Source: Pectinophora gossypiella (Eukaryota; Arthropoda; Insecta; Lepidoptera; Gelechiidae). Taken from it: a DNA stretch of 64,000 bases. This document shows positions 36,201-46,725 of this stretch, one piece after another (position 1 is the first letter of the stretch; each line of letters opens with the position of its first letter). The notes beneath the pieces were generated by a model. It saw nothing but the letters and a program-made list of their open reading frames with translations. It was not told where the DNA came from and did not search any database. The stretch spans positions 12,276,001 through 12,340,000 of the forward strand of contig NC_065406.1 of the NCBI RefSeq assembly GCF_024362695.1, written 5' to 3'. The position numbers and the translations under genes were made by a program.

Positions 36201-39200
36201 ACATTCATCAATCGTTTCACACACGCACGCCGGTTCAGAGTAGATCGTACAAACCTTTTCTAAGGACATCTCCAATTTGACCAATATACGTCCTTCTAGG
36301 TCTTCCTCTGTCAGCTCTACCATCATCCTTCGCTTTATATACCGCTTTCGTAATCTTTCATCCGCTCTACGTGTCCAAACCAACTTAAGATTCCCTTCTC
36401 AAACTTAGTCACTATATCATCTTTTACACCACATCTCTCTCTTATCATACTGTTTTTCACTCTATCATTCAACTCAACACCGCAGATGCTACGCAAAGAC
36501 CTTATTTCTACGGCATTAATAACTTTCATGCTTCTTCTATACCCAACATTCACTACCGTACTTCAGCGTAGGGACAAGTACTGCATTGACAGGCATCCTC
36601 GCATCTGTCGATACTTTTGATACTTACTTACTTTTTGTTACTTTAGCCACTTTTGATACTTACATATAATTTATTTTACAATTCATGTTTGGATCATCAT
36701 TTAAACATGTTTGGACAGTCTGGAGGTCCGGGTCGATTCCCGATGGGGATATTGTTGAAACCACTTTGTGAGATTGCCCTTTGTTTGGTAAAAGAAGTAG
36801 CATGAATAGCTTTTATAACATAAAGCAATTGTTAGTCAAATGTAGCTTTTCAGGATTGGCATGCTACAATTACTTTAGCTGAACATGTTAGTATCTGAAC
36901 TGTAATTTGTTAGCATCTAAACAATATTTTACGTAAATAAAATAATTAAGATCATTTAACATACAAGTGGAGCATTTGCAATCTAAAATTACAATTTGGC
37001 CAAAATCAACCATAAAATAAATGTAAGTTACATACTTTTGTTTGTTACGATAATGTCGTACCGCAATAATCTCGTAACAGTCGTAACAATAAACCTCGTC
37101 CTTGACACGAGAAAACAAAATTAATTAAACGTATCACGTATCAACCCGCATTGGAGCAGCGTGGTGGAGTATGCTCCATACCCCCTCCGGTTGATTGAGG
37201 GGAGGCCTGTGCCCAGCAGTGGGACGTATATAGGCTGTTTATGTTATGTATGTTATGTTATGTATCACGTTTGTAATCCCATCACACCGTGATATCATGC
37301 CTGTATCTATGTGTGTATGCACGTCTGTTCCAACCTAACTTTTAAACCACTTATCAGAATTGGCTACTTGATTCAAAAATATAATGCTTATTTTATACCT
37401 CTAAAAGTTTTCTTTTTCTCGAAAAAGCTTTATATAATAGAAAAAAAGAACATACTTTTCTTCATTAAATTCAAATTTCGCGCGAAAACGTTGTTGGTCA
37501 CGTGACATTTTGTCCAGTGGTCACATTTCAATAAGCAAAGTAGCTGTCAGACAAAGAAACTGAAATGTGACGTCACACGAAGTTATCGGAGAAGAATATC
37601 GGGAGTCTCATATCCCCATTTAAACGCGGTAAGAACCCGTTATTATGTGTTTTAATTAGTCACACGAAGTTCAATCATGGCCGCCCGTGTTTCGGGTATT
37701 GTAATACACAGATAAAAAAATAGCATCCTTAATTTCTAAAAATAAAATATTTAAAAATTATCTTAATATAAAAAACAACTTATTGGATAATTATCGTTAA
37801 ATGATAAACTACCATATCCGACATATTTCATATTTTATTGTTACAGGTGTCATTTCATTGTCATGTCATTTAACAAAAACGTGCTAAATTTTACGTGGCA
37901 CCCTCTAGAGGACATAAACTGAGGACGACATTTTTTTTTCTTCCAATGGTATTGTGTAAAACAAAAATAAGTAAACGTATCACGTTTGTGATCCCATCAC
38001 ACCGTGATATCAAGGGCATGATATGAAACGCTTCGACATTGAAGGTACAATAGAAATATTTGCTTCCAAACCATTTGGAAAGTATGTCATTGTCAGTTTC
38101 ATAACACACAAGTATGTCAAGATGATAAATCTGCAAGTGCAAAAGCAAATTCTTTTGCATGTTTGCTAAGGTAATGGGACGTGGAGGCAAATTACACTTA
38201 TAAATTGTAATCTAAAATATCTCCGAGAGATAAGGGTTCGATTTTGCGCGCAAAACGAGGGCGCAGCAGTGCATTTAACTTTGATTTTACCTTATTATAA
38301 ATTATCAAATACATATTTTATACCTTAAATATCGGCCGGGTGGAGTATGCTCCATACTCCCTCAGGTTTCTACGTGTGCAGGTGCAAACAAACTCTGACA
38401 TTACTAAAATCTGCGCCTCAAGAATACTATCCAAGCGTACATTTGACGTAAATTAGGTGAATTATTGTAGATTTGCCGCAAATGGCATTAACTAATTGGC
38501 CGGACAAATGGGGAGCACTAAGAGCTCTTACCCGGTAAAGTGTAGATACTTTTACGACAATAGAATGAAAGAAAATATTTAGAACTGGATTTTCTTTCAA
38601 TTCTTTTGGCTTTAGGTCTTAACTCTTAAGATAACATAACTATGGAGGTTCAGTAATAACGCTGACACCAGAGTTGACGGGGTTGGTAATCCAACTCACA
38701 ATCCACACGATAGAAGAAGATAACATAACACATTGTTTCAGGTTTATGCGGTTATTATCATAATTAAAACACATAATACCGGGTTCTTACCGCGTTAATC
38801 AGGGATATGAGACTCCCGGTATTTCAACACTGTTGCAAGTGCCATCATCACGGGACGACTGATGAAATTGGAGTGGAGTTGGGTGGGGGTAGGTAGGCGG
38901 TTGGTGGGTGGTAGTGTTGAAATATCGTGAGTCTCATATCCCTGATTAACGCGGTAAGAACCCGGTATTAAGTGTTTTAATTATAATATAACACAACGAA
39001 TACTTTATTGCACACACAGGAAATACAAAACAAAGCAGGCAATAGAAGGAGTATAATAGGCGGTCTTCGGTAATTGAATTATCTAAAAGCGTTGAATTAT
39101 GGCGTTCACAGCGACTCCCCGAACGGCGATTGCACTTGTCGGTGAAGATTGTACATGCTTACCTAATGAGTTGTTTCCCTCAATTCCAGGGTATCCCGGA

Positions 39201-42200
39201 GCTGGACGTGCCGGGCATCGAGCCGCTGAGCCTGGGCCAGATCGCCCTCGCCCGCGGCCCGCAGGGCGCCAAGCTGACGGCTGTCGTCAACAACGTCACT
39301 GTCCGTGGCTCCAGCAACTTCATACTCCAGGAGTTACAGTCAGTATACACATGTACCGGCTTTTGGCATGTTTGTTTCATGCTGAACGTATCTCTCTCTA
39401 ACTCTTTCTTTCTCTTTCCATTGCATTATTCCCACATTATGGTAGAATCTGCTGAACATACGCAAGTAACCAGAAGACAGCTTACAGCCACTCTTGACAT
39501 GAAACCCTAAAATGACTCATACAGGCACATACAGTGACACCGTAATGAAAAAAAAAACTCAAAAACGCTTGAATTTTGCGACGGAAAAATCCACTTTATA
39601 TTAAACAGAATCAAGGTCTGAATCATCCCCCCATTCCTATCCTTCTCGATCTCTCTCATTAAAGATGCGTAAAAAGAGTTATTTTACACGCATTTCATCT
39701 CAATCCCGTACGGTTTATTAAAAGATTATTTGTCAAAACAATTCTGGTAAATTTGTACTTATCTCTCTATCAGTGTTTTCGTACTTACAATAATAAATAT
39801 TTCTTTTTATAGATACCGCATCTAGTTTTTCATAACAGGCGGGTATTTTTCCAACTTCTGTATCCAGAGTGCTCTTCTTTTGAGGTGACTTATTGTTGAT
39901 TTGTCGCATATGTCATTGATGGACGATAATTTGTATTCAGAGTCTGAAGCATTAGTAACTATAGCTTTTTATAATCAAATGAGTTTGCTTTTAACACCAT
40001 TCTGCCACTTAAATAGGTTAGGGAAGTTTCAACGGTGTAACAAGCAATAATCAAGCTTACCATACAAATATCTTTATTGCACCAATATAAAAGAATAGTT
40101 ACAAAAAAAAGGTTTAATTAGGAACCTGGCGCCCATATCGTTTAAAGCGATTTCTTCCAGACAACTATAAGGCGAGGCTATAATGATTAGATTAATAATA
40201 ATAGATTTTTTCAAGGGAACATCATAATAAATCACTGCATAGCAGGTAGTTTCCATTTGCAAGTAAATGTTGAATAATCCTTTGTTGGTCAAATAACCTT
40301 GATTGCGCCTGCGAAGAATTCTAATGCAAATAAACATAGTTCTTTGTTACTTGTGGAGTTTATAATGTAAGGCGTGTGTTGTCTTGTGATGTCTGTCAAC
40401 ATTCATGAACGTAGCATTCAAGGACGGACAGTAAAGTCCTTATTTAAATGACCAATACGTGATATACATATGATATAACGGATTACATGTGTCGACTTCA
40501 ACGTAATGGGCCACCTACATGGACGATGAGCCATCTTTAAGGCTCCAATATCAAATCTGTGACCATTGTAATAGGGATTATGGTGCAGAAATTTTATGTT
40601 TAGGTAATGTTTTTGTATATTGTTATATAACAATAACTGATACATTTTTGGTTCCTCCTAAGACTTGTTAAATTTAAACCCAAAAATATCAAAGTTCAGT
40701 TACACTTTGGATTGTAAATTTTTACATATTTTTTGTCGAACGTCTCGTCCACTTGAAAACTACTGCAGTTTCTCACAATCTGTGTAGCCGAGGAAAAGTA
40801 GCTTCAAGAAAAATCCTCGGCAGGGACCTAGAGGTTTAAAAAAAAAACATACAATTTTGGCTACCTAATATTAGTCCCGTTCCAGGCTATTATTACCGTG
40901 AATTTCTATATTTTATATAGTCAATAACCTGATATTTAAATAACCCTTTTTTACAAAGTTAATACTGTTACGGATAGGACGTAAAATATTGTTATATTAA
41001 GTATGATCATAATATTATCGTACTCTGCGGAGGCCCGTGTTGCTATATGCGTACTCATCATGTACAAGAGTCAGCATTATGGACATTGCTGAAAAATGAT
41101 GATACACACATACAGTTTTTTTTCTATTATCTTCTCTTTTTAAAACCTCTTTCCCAATCATTGCAGGTCTGATCTGGACAAGAACCGGTTCGACTTCAAG
41201 CTGCTGCTGCCCAAGTTGGAGTTCAGCGGCAAGTACAAGATGGACATCCAGGTGTTACTACTGCGGCTGCAGGGCCGCGGGAACATCACCGGCACCTTCA
41301 GTTAGTATACATAATAATGTACCTTCTATTAAACATAATGGTGCTTCTTCTTCTCTCGTGTGAGTTGAGAGGTGAATTACCAACCTCATCAACCCTGGTG
41401 TCAGGGTTATTATTGAGCCGCCAAAGGCCCCTGACATGGCATAATGGTGCTGATTCCAGTATACAGACGTACGGCGACCACCCACCATCCTTACTTGGTT
41501 CCTTAGGGTACCATCCTTACTTGGTTGACATACAACTAATCCGCACCAAGCGCTTCGCTTCATCCTTCATAATGCGCACAACCAAGGAATGGAATGAGCT
41601 GCCGGCGTCGTTGTTTCCTGCATCTTATAACCTGGGGTCCTTTAAGTCACCACTGAATAGGCATCTTCTGGGTAAGCTTGCTCCACAGTCGACCCCTTCT
41701 TTACCTCGTGGAAGAATGGGGTCAAGAGTAAACCCATCTTGATTAAAAAAAAACACACACCATCTAATTTTATTTTATGTTATACCTGGTATTTTCTTAT
41801 CCGCTGAAAAAGAAAGGGACGGGTAATTGAAGCATAAAATTTATGGAACACAGCAAAAATTTAAAATGTTATATTGGCCAATAAATAACCCGACAGAATT
41901 AAGTTGACAGCATACGTCAGCATACGTCACGTTATTCACTTATTTTTAAATTAACTGATACCTTGCTATGATACCGATTTAAACTAAATAATACTTACTT
42001 AAATGAAAAGAACATAAAAACTGCAACAGTATAGCGCATTTCTGTTTGGCCAAATAGTGAAACAGGAAAGCCGTCTTCATCATCTGCCTAGCGTTATTCC
42101 TAGGGGTCCGCTTTCCTAACCTGAAGATTTGACAGGTCCGGTTTTTAAAAAAGCAACTGCCTGTCTGACCTTCAAACCCGAGAAGGGAACACTATCCCAA

Positions 42201-43407
42201 TACAGGTTAGGTCACTTACCTCCGAAACTCATTTTTCGGGAGTGTAAGTTTTCTTACGATGTTTTCCTTCACCACTGACCATGTCATAATCATTTATAAG
42301 TAATCCAAATATGAATTCGAAAACAAGTTCGCAAATCATTGGTTTAGGCCCGTTCTGGGAATCGAACTTGCGACCTCATAATGACAGTAAAGCGTTCTTT
42401 TCCAACTCTACATTAAGATACTTAATATTGATTGAAATTATAACACTCAATTTGTAGCAGTAATAACTGTTGAGTAAGCATAGACCATATTCACAAACTA
42501 ACGCTATCTGACATTACGTGATAAAGCGGGATCTACAACTTATCTAATCGATTGCCACATCTCATCTGTATTAGTATTAGTACACCGTGCTAATGTGCAC
42601 CTAACTGCAATTTAAGTACTTTGGGTATAATTTTTTATAGTTTTATTATTTGTTTTCGTATTTCTATTTCATAATATAAACGCTTTATTATTATCGCGTC
42701 CATATTTTAATATTATAAGCAGTACTTTAGCCTCTGCAATTAGAATGCAACTTGTCTATTTTAGGTTTTCTTTTTTATAAGTACCTACTGCAATAAATAA
42801 TATTGATTTTGCGGAACAAGTATGTAGGTATAGAGTACGTGTTAATTCTGTAACGACAGTCACACAATACATATTGTACGTATTGTAAATACCTGGCTCC
42901 AATATAGCTCGGCTCGGCTCGGTGTGGGCACTTAGTTCATCTTGCGATGGATGTACCTTTGACTACACCAATTGGAATAAAGTCGTGAGCTTGTGTTCTA
43001 TTGACTCCAATATTCACTGTTTATGTCAAGTTGACATCGATGTATGTGTTATTAACATTTTCGTTATTCAAATTGCAGAGGACTACGCGTGTAACGTGAC
43101 GATGAGAGGGCACAAAGAGAAGCGCGGTGAGGACGAGTACCTGCAGTTCGACCCGTTCAAGGTGAAGTTGCGTGTGGGCCAGTCCTCCATTTACCTCACC
43201 AACCTGTTCGACGGCGACCCAGTGCTGGGCCCCGCCACCAACCGCGTCATCAACGAAAACTCCAACGTATTCCTCGAGGAAATAAGACCGGTCCTAGAAC
43301 GCAGCCTAGCGGAACTCTTCACGGAAATGGCCAACAAAATCACCTCCAAATTTACATACAAGGAACTGTTCCCAACGAAAGAGGTGGAAAAAACAAAGAA
43401 ACAATAA
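27299..43407 (+). CDS. Takeout / JHBP-like secreted protein, gene 2
   Basis: Five coding exons: 27299-27353, 29722-29813, 39190-39338, 41167-41300 and 43079-43407. Intron phases are 1, 0, 2, 1, and the joined frame gives 252 aa ending in TAA. The signal peptide is MLTTTVLLLALHFVAA. Visible family marks are C25 and C35 (CNRNDPSVDKC), GIPELDVPGIEP at 50-61, a third cysteine at 148 and the takeout motif LFDGDPVLGPATNRVINENS near 186. N-glycosylation sequons occur at N84, N138 and N149. Two structural oddities: intron 2 falls between RPKITK and GIPEL, earlier than the corresponding intron of gene 1, and the last intron of gene 1 is absent, so the terminal exon is 329 bp. The C-terminus carries a lysine/glutamate-rich extension (KEVEKTKKQ). 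Intron 2 is 9.4 kb and contains a complete gene on the opposite strand. Ligand and tissue are unknown. Confidence 0.93.
27354..29721 (+). other. Intron 1 of gene 2
   Basis: A 2.4-kb phase-1 intron with donor GTAAGT and acceptor TTTCAG. I see no recognisable repeat copy or gene in it beyond AT-rich sequence. Confidence 0.6.
30085..30090 (-). terminator. Poly(A) signal of the nested repeat-protein gene
   Basis: AATAAA read on the minus strand about 103 bp downstream of the stop codon at 30193-30195. It is the nearest canonical signal in the correct orientation. Confidence 0.5.
30193..34551 (-). CDS. Secreted Asp/Lys/Pro/Gln-repeat protein nested antisense in gene 2
   Basis: Two coding exons on the minus strand: 34551-34501 (17 codons, MGRLKVFLFIVYVCSLQ, a signal peptide) and 33882-30193. 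Donor GTAACA, acceptor TTCCAG, phase 0; the joined frame is 1246 aa. Exon 2 stays open upstream of its first methionine back to the acceptor, which supports the join. In order: YDTPESAYIP-type N-terminus; a Gln/Pro-rich part with about five cysteines (residues 48-90); Asp/Lys-rich linker; about 740 residues (205-948) of pentapeptides of the QPQDD/KPNDD/KPKGD kind; a Tyr/Asp cluster; a Pro-rich stretch; RRKR at 1044-1047; and a 199-aa non-repetitive C-terminal region with sequons. It is strongly hydrophilic and probably disordered. I do not recognise the family; repetitive secreted proteins of silk, saliva or extracellular matrix are possible analogues by composition only. The sequence differs from its GC-richer host exons. 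Confidence 0.8.
31090..33310 (-). repeat. Coding 15-bp (pentapeptide) repeat array
   Basis: Nearly all of this span of the nested gene is built of 15-bp units encoding five residues such as QPQDD, KPNDD, KPKGD or QLQDD. Because the unit is a multiple of three and lacks stops in several frames, long spurious frames appear in another minus-strand frame (31389-33167) and on the plus strand. Individual units vary, so the array is old as well as recently rearranged. Confidence 0.85.
32040..33146 (-). repeat. Higher-order repeat, about three copies of a 375-bp unit
   Basis: Marker sequences recur at exactly 375 bp. The start of the ATCGTTAGAT/ATCGATAGAT block is at 32341, 32716 and 33091, and the block TTATTGTCTG(A/G)AAGTTGGTC recurs at the same interval. 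Each unit encodes 125 residues (25 pentapeptides) and differs from its neighbours at scattered single bases, so the triplication is much younger than the pentapeptide array. Confidence 0.85.
33966..34220 (+). repeat. SINE body and tail inside the intron of the nested gene
   Basis: TTTGTGAGACTGTTTTTTGT, AGATGATTCCGTGCTTCGGA, CACCTTCACCAATCCACAGT and GGGGAGGCCTGTGCCCAGCA match the SINE at 35203-35453. The tRNA-like head is missing. It occupies much of the 618-bp intron. A CACTCA-rich microsatellite-like run lies at 33921-33965. Confidence 0.6.
34589..34597 (-). promoter_or_regulatory. TATA box of the nested gene
   Basis: TATATAAAA on the minus strand, about 38-46 bp upstream of the start codon at 34551. 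A start site 25-30 bp downstream would leave a very short 5' leader. Its correct strand and distance support the first exon assignment. Confidence 0.55.
35203..35453 (+). mobile_element. tRNA-derived SINE, head missing
   Basis: Starts in the body (AATCACTTTGTGAGATTGTC), then GATGGTTCCGTGCTTCGGAG, CACCTCCACCAACCCGCAGT, GTGGAGTATGCTCTATACTG and GCCTGTGCCCACCATTGGGA. This is the 3' variant shared with 33966-34220 and 37141-37264. An isolated head-like piece is at 36700-36795. Confidence 0.6.
35930..36063 (-). mobile_element. MITE family E copy, inverted
   Basis: TACGGTCACGAGCATTAATA at one end and ATTGCTCATGACTG at the other; the interior CCATGTCACATTAACTTTTT is the complement of the copies at 6532 and 24227. 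Confidence 0.65.
36114..36553 (-). pseudogene. RTE-type LINE 3' coding relic with tail
   Basis: On the minus strand, two overlapping frames read IRSLRSICGVELNDRVKN, ERCGVKDDIVTKFEKGIL and SWFGHVERM, then a frameshifted RMMVELTEEDLEGRILVK part and the element's 3' tail. The order SLRxICGV..., RxRCGV..., GxLxWFGHVERM is the C-terminal signature of RTE-like reverse transcriptases. Frameshifts and truncation show it is dead. It lies in intron 2 of gene 2, about 1.6 kb upstream of the nested gene's start on that gene's strand. Confidence 0.75.
37131..37270 (+). mobile_element. Truncated SINE with 9-bp target-site duplication
   Basis: A SINE 3' tail (CAACCCGCATTGGAGCAGCG to ACGTATATAGGCTGTTTATG) is flanked by GTATCACGT at 37131-37139 and 37262-37270. 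An uninterrupted paralogous target, continuing as TTTGTGATCCCATCACACCG, is at 37977-38005, which confirms both boundaries. Confidence 0.75.
37594..37690. repeat. Half copy of a long-TIR foldback element
   Basis: CGGGAGTCTCATATCCCCAT, ACGCGGTAAGAACCCGTTAT and TATGTGTTTTAATTAG match one arm of the element at 38760-38984. The other arm is not seen. Confidence 0.55.
38461..38536 (+). repeat. Repeat family B fragment
   Basis: TTATTGTAGATTTGCCGCAA, ACTAATTGGCCGGACAAATG and GAGCTCTTACCCGGTA; the 5' third of the family seen at 13549-13822. Confidence 0.55.
38760..38984. mobile_element. Foldback MITE with about 71-bp terminal inverted repeats
   Basis: The left arm, 38760-38830 (ATAATTAAAACAC, ACCGGGTTCTTACCGCGTTA, ATCAGGGATATGAGACTC), is inverted at 38914-38984 with few mismatches. 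The 83-bp centre is G-rich (GGGTGGGGGTAGGTAGG). No coding capacity. It ends about 205 bp before exon 3 of gene 2. A half copy is at 37594-37690. Confidence 0.75.
41345..41742. mobile_element. SINE tail plus LINE C-terminal relic in intron 4 of gene 2
   Basis: 41345-41445 is a minus-strand SINE tail (TCAACCCTGGTGTCAGGGTT). From about 41520 the plus strand reads RTKRFASSFIMRTTKEWNEL, then FPASYNLGSFKSPLNRHLLG and a short basic end, the recognisable C-terminus of a lepidopteran non-LTR retrotransposon. A degraded relative is at 59690-59830. It starts about 45 bp after exon 4. Confidence 0.65.
42070..42390 (-). mobile_element. tRNA-derived SINE, second family, minus strand
   Basis: Reads as complement: GTCCGCTTTCCTAACCTGAA, ACTGCCTGTCTGACCTTCAA, TTCTTACGATGTTTTCCTTC and a head ending GGGAATCGAACTTGCGACCT, whose complement holds a B-box-like sequence (AAGTTCGATTCCC). 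A partial copy is at 49120-49330 and a short fragment at 35590-35650. Confidence 0.6.
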
Positions 43408-44128
43408 GTGATGTTTTTGTATTAATAATGTGTCGGTTAGACTAAGCTATGGTTAAGTAAATTTTGCGAATGTGATAAATTGTCGCGGATGTTAGTTTGT
43501 AAAATGTACATATATGCATAAGATATAAAAGATACAGGTTCAAATGAAGTACGGTGATAATAAGGATTGTCAGTGTAATAATTTGATACAGACGTTTTTA
43601 TACCAAATTGTGTGCAATTTTTTTTTATATTTTGTACACCTCTTCGTTATACTGTCACCTCCAAGAATAAGAAAAGTTTTTTTTTTATATACAAACATTT
43701 GTAAACCTTTGAAGTCGCTCCCCGAATACACCCCGGACACTTCATACAAGAAATTCACTCTTACCGTGAACTGCCTAACGTGTAAGTGCGAGCGTAGAAT
43801 GCACTCCTTAACAGAGTGCCATTTAATACTAAGGGAAGATCCAGGGGTGAGGTCGACGCCTGATATGATTTGGCGCGGGGCGGAGAGATACCATTCTATA
43901 CGTAGTATTATTCTTTATTTTATGCCCATAGAGTTCTGAAGATTCTGCAGAATATAATTCCTTAACGCATATAACTTTTGTAAGTTATGTTACGATAAGA
44001 TTGACTCACACAAAAATGACTTAAGCTTTGTACTTCAAACAATGGTATATTTTTGGAGGTGGCTGTGTTTTGAATGTATTTTTGGAGTTTTATAATAATT
44101 ATTGTCTTATCTGGAAACTTGGAATAAA
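43408..44128 (+). terminator. 3' UTR of gene 2 with poly(A) signal at 44123-44128
   Basis: The first strong AATAAA cluster after the stop codon (44123-44128, with further AATAAA-like hexamers just after) gives a 3' UTR of about 0.72 kb. The 131-codon frame at 43544-43939 lies inside it and has no recognisable features, so it is not treated as a gene. Confidence 0.55.
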
Positions 44129-45826
44129 TGAATAAAATAAATGTTTTAATTCTTTTAACGAACTTTTTAGTTTGGTATAACTAAAGGTGAACCCTGTAGT
44201 GCATGTGGACAAAAAGAATGTCAGGATCAAAGCCAATGAAATTCCGTAGTTTCTGCTTACCCTGATGGGAAATAGGCGTGAGGTTATGTATGTATCGTAA
44301 ATAAAATGGTAATACTTAATAATGTTAAGTTGGCCATTCTCAGGATTTGTGTCAATAGGTACGTTTCACAAACGTATTTGTTTGAATTTGGACAAATATT
44401 GCACAAAACTTTAAGTGCTTTCAGAAATGTTACATGCTCTTCAATAATGTTTAATGAACGTGTTGTCCAATAGAAATATTGCAAGGTAAGCTAGAGTTGC
44501 ACAGGTTATTGCTAAATCTAAAGAATTGCAGTATCTGCTATAAATAACGCGTAATTGAAATATATTCAAATACAAACATTTTTTAATGGTATTTGTTACG
44601 TACATAAGGTTCAGACTACTTCACACGTAGAGTTACTCCTGCTGGAAAATTAACCAATTCTATTGCCTACGCGATACGTCAACTAGGCTATGGCTGCTGA
44701 CCAGTGGAAGAACAAAGGTTTTCTTCTGAAGATCGGAATCGAATCAACATCGGAATCGCAAAACACCGCTTTTGCTCATCCGGAATGAAACTTTAAACAT
44801 TATAGGCGTAATATTAAATTACAGTTTACACAATGTGTGACTGTCGGCGCCGCTACAACGGATATCGTCAAAACGTTAGGGGCTTTCCGACCAGGGGAAT
44901 GCTGGAATAAACAATGTTTCATTGTAGGAAATTGCCAGATATACCGGCCAGATCCTACAGTCCGGATATAGTTATGCCGCGCAGCTCCATGTGAGTACTC
45001 GAACCAAAAAAGGAGCCAAGACGTCGCGGCAGACTCTGTTTAACACTTTCAAGGACAGAACGTCTAATGACGTTCCGATTCCAAAGTGTCATATTACCTA
45101 TTATGAACCATCAATGGCCCATGATCTCTGTCCGTGAAAGGGTTAACATTGATAACCGTCGTCAAGAAATACCTTGAGAAATACATAGACCCAATGACGA
45201 CACAGAGTAGACCAATCTGGCGAGGAAGGATTAGGAAAGCCGACCCCAAGTAGAAATGCGAAATACTTAATTTGCGTACTGAACTCACGAACTAATCTAT
45301 CGTCAGACACCGATGACACCAACTATGTGTGTTCCACATAGTTGTACTTTTAAAGACATGATTAACAGCACCATATATTGGTACTAAGACGGTGAAAAGG
45401 CTTACCATAACTATATTTTATTAAACAGTGAACTGGTCGTTATCAGTTCAGTACTATTATTAATTATATTTCAATAAGATAACATTTTACAATCGTCTCA
45501 ATGCGCGGTAAGAATTGGATCTGTCAAAGTACGTAAGCTAGCGTGGTGACGTTCATTACCATAGTGATGTATCAGTCGATATTAGGTTGATCGATTCTTT
45601 TCTATCGACAATTAAAATCATTATTTTAAGTAAGTACTTAAGCAATTCCTTCTGCAGCATCACTAGAGAGTAAACTTTCATTGTATGCAAGTATTGACAA
45701 GCACAGCCTGTCCCGTTGGTCGTCTGACCTTCACCAACTACTTACTTACTTTACTAGTAATAATTCCATGTATGGGTGACTGTCGCCTAGCTTGTGTTAT
45801 AGTCACTCACATTACACGTTTACAAT

Positions 45827-46087
45827 AGGCTAGTTTTCAACTAGTCAAATCAGTTACTTTTCACTAAACGTCAAAACACGAAATTACTTACTATAGAATT
45901 TTTATAAAAAGCAACCTGTGACGTCATAGAAAAACGTGACAAAATGTCGCACTTATTATTACATTTTTCTTTATTGAAATTCATAAATAAGTTAAATAGA
46001 GAAAAATAAGGTTTTTTGTCACTTTTAGAACTGTCCTTATTACGTTATTAGAATTTTATAATTTATTTTTGACCTAGGAAACTACCC
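45827..46087 (+). mobile_element. MITE family A copy
   Basis: AGGCTAGTTTTCAACTAGTC at the left and TTTTTGACCTAGGAAACTAC at the right, with AAAAAGCAACCTGTGACGTC in between, closely matching 2457-2710. Confidence 0.7.
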
Positions 46088-46511
46088 AATTACAGATTAT
46101 ATATGTATAATGTACAACTCCTATCGTGTGGGTTGTGAGGTGGATGGCCAATTTCAAAAACCCTGGTGTCAGGGTTCTTATAAAAAGATTAGAATTAACA
46201 AAGAAAAAAAATATTAAGAACAATAGTGATCAGGTGAGCACATAAGTCAAAGTTTATGTAATTTATTATTTACAAAGTTCATTTAGCGTTGCTCAAGCGT
46301 GATAAACTAAATTAATTGCAAGTTTAAAAGGTCAAGTGTATTTTAAAGCTGAACAGCCTCATTATTTGTCATCAAATAATTATGTCTTTTTTATTTCATC
46401 TTATGGTAAGTGACGATGACCTGGCCTAAGATTAACATTGTCCCGATCGGAAAATCATAGTGTCATGGATTGGAATCCTGCCTTGGGCTCTAAATAACTG
46501 AATTACACTTT

Positions 46512-46680
46512 ATGAGTTCAGTTCATGTTTCATCGTGGTTTCCCAATATTTGTGCCCGGTTAATGCCAATAGGCTCACCCCCAGTTACATGGGCCTTTAA
46601 TATAGCGTGGAGTGGGTGCATATACTATATACCTCCTCCTACCCCTTCGGGAACACAGACGTTATGCTATGTTATCTTAT
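46512..46680 (+). repeat. Dispersed repeat family H
   Basis: GTGCCCGGTTAATGCCAATA, GGCTCACCCCCAG and TACCCCTTCGGGAACACAGA, ending TTATGCTATGTTAT. A close copy is at 57003-57165, a partial one at 6840-6900, and the tail alone at 1-30. Confidence 0.55.
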
Positions 46681-46725
46681 CTAGAAAATGCCTGCATTCA
46701 CGAATCACCTAAGAACAATTTATGT

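Noticed and set aside
43544..43939. 131-codon frame after gene 2
   Set aside because: It lies between the stop codon and the poly(A) signal of gene 2, is low in complexity and shows no family features.
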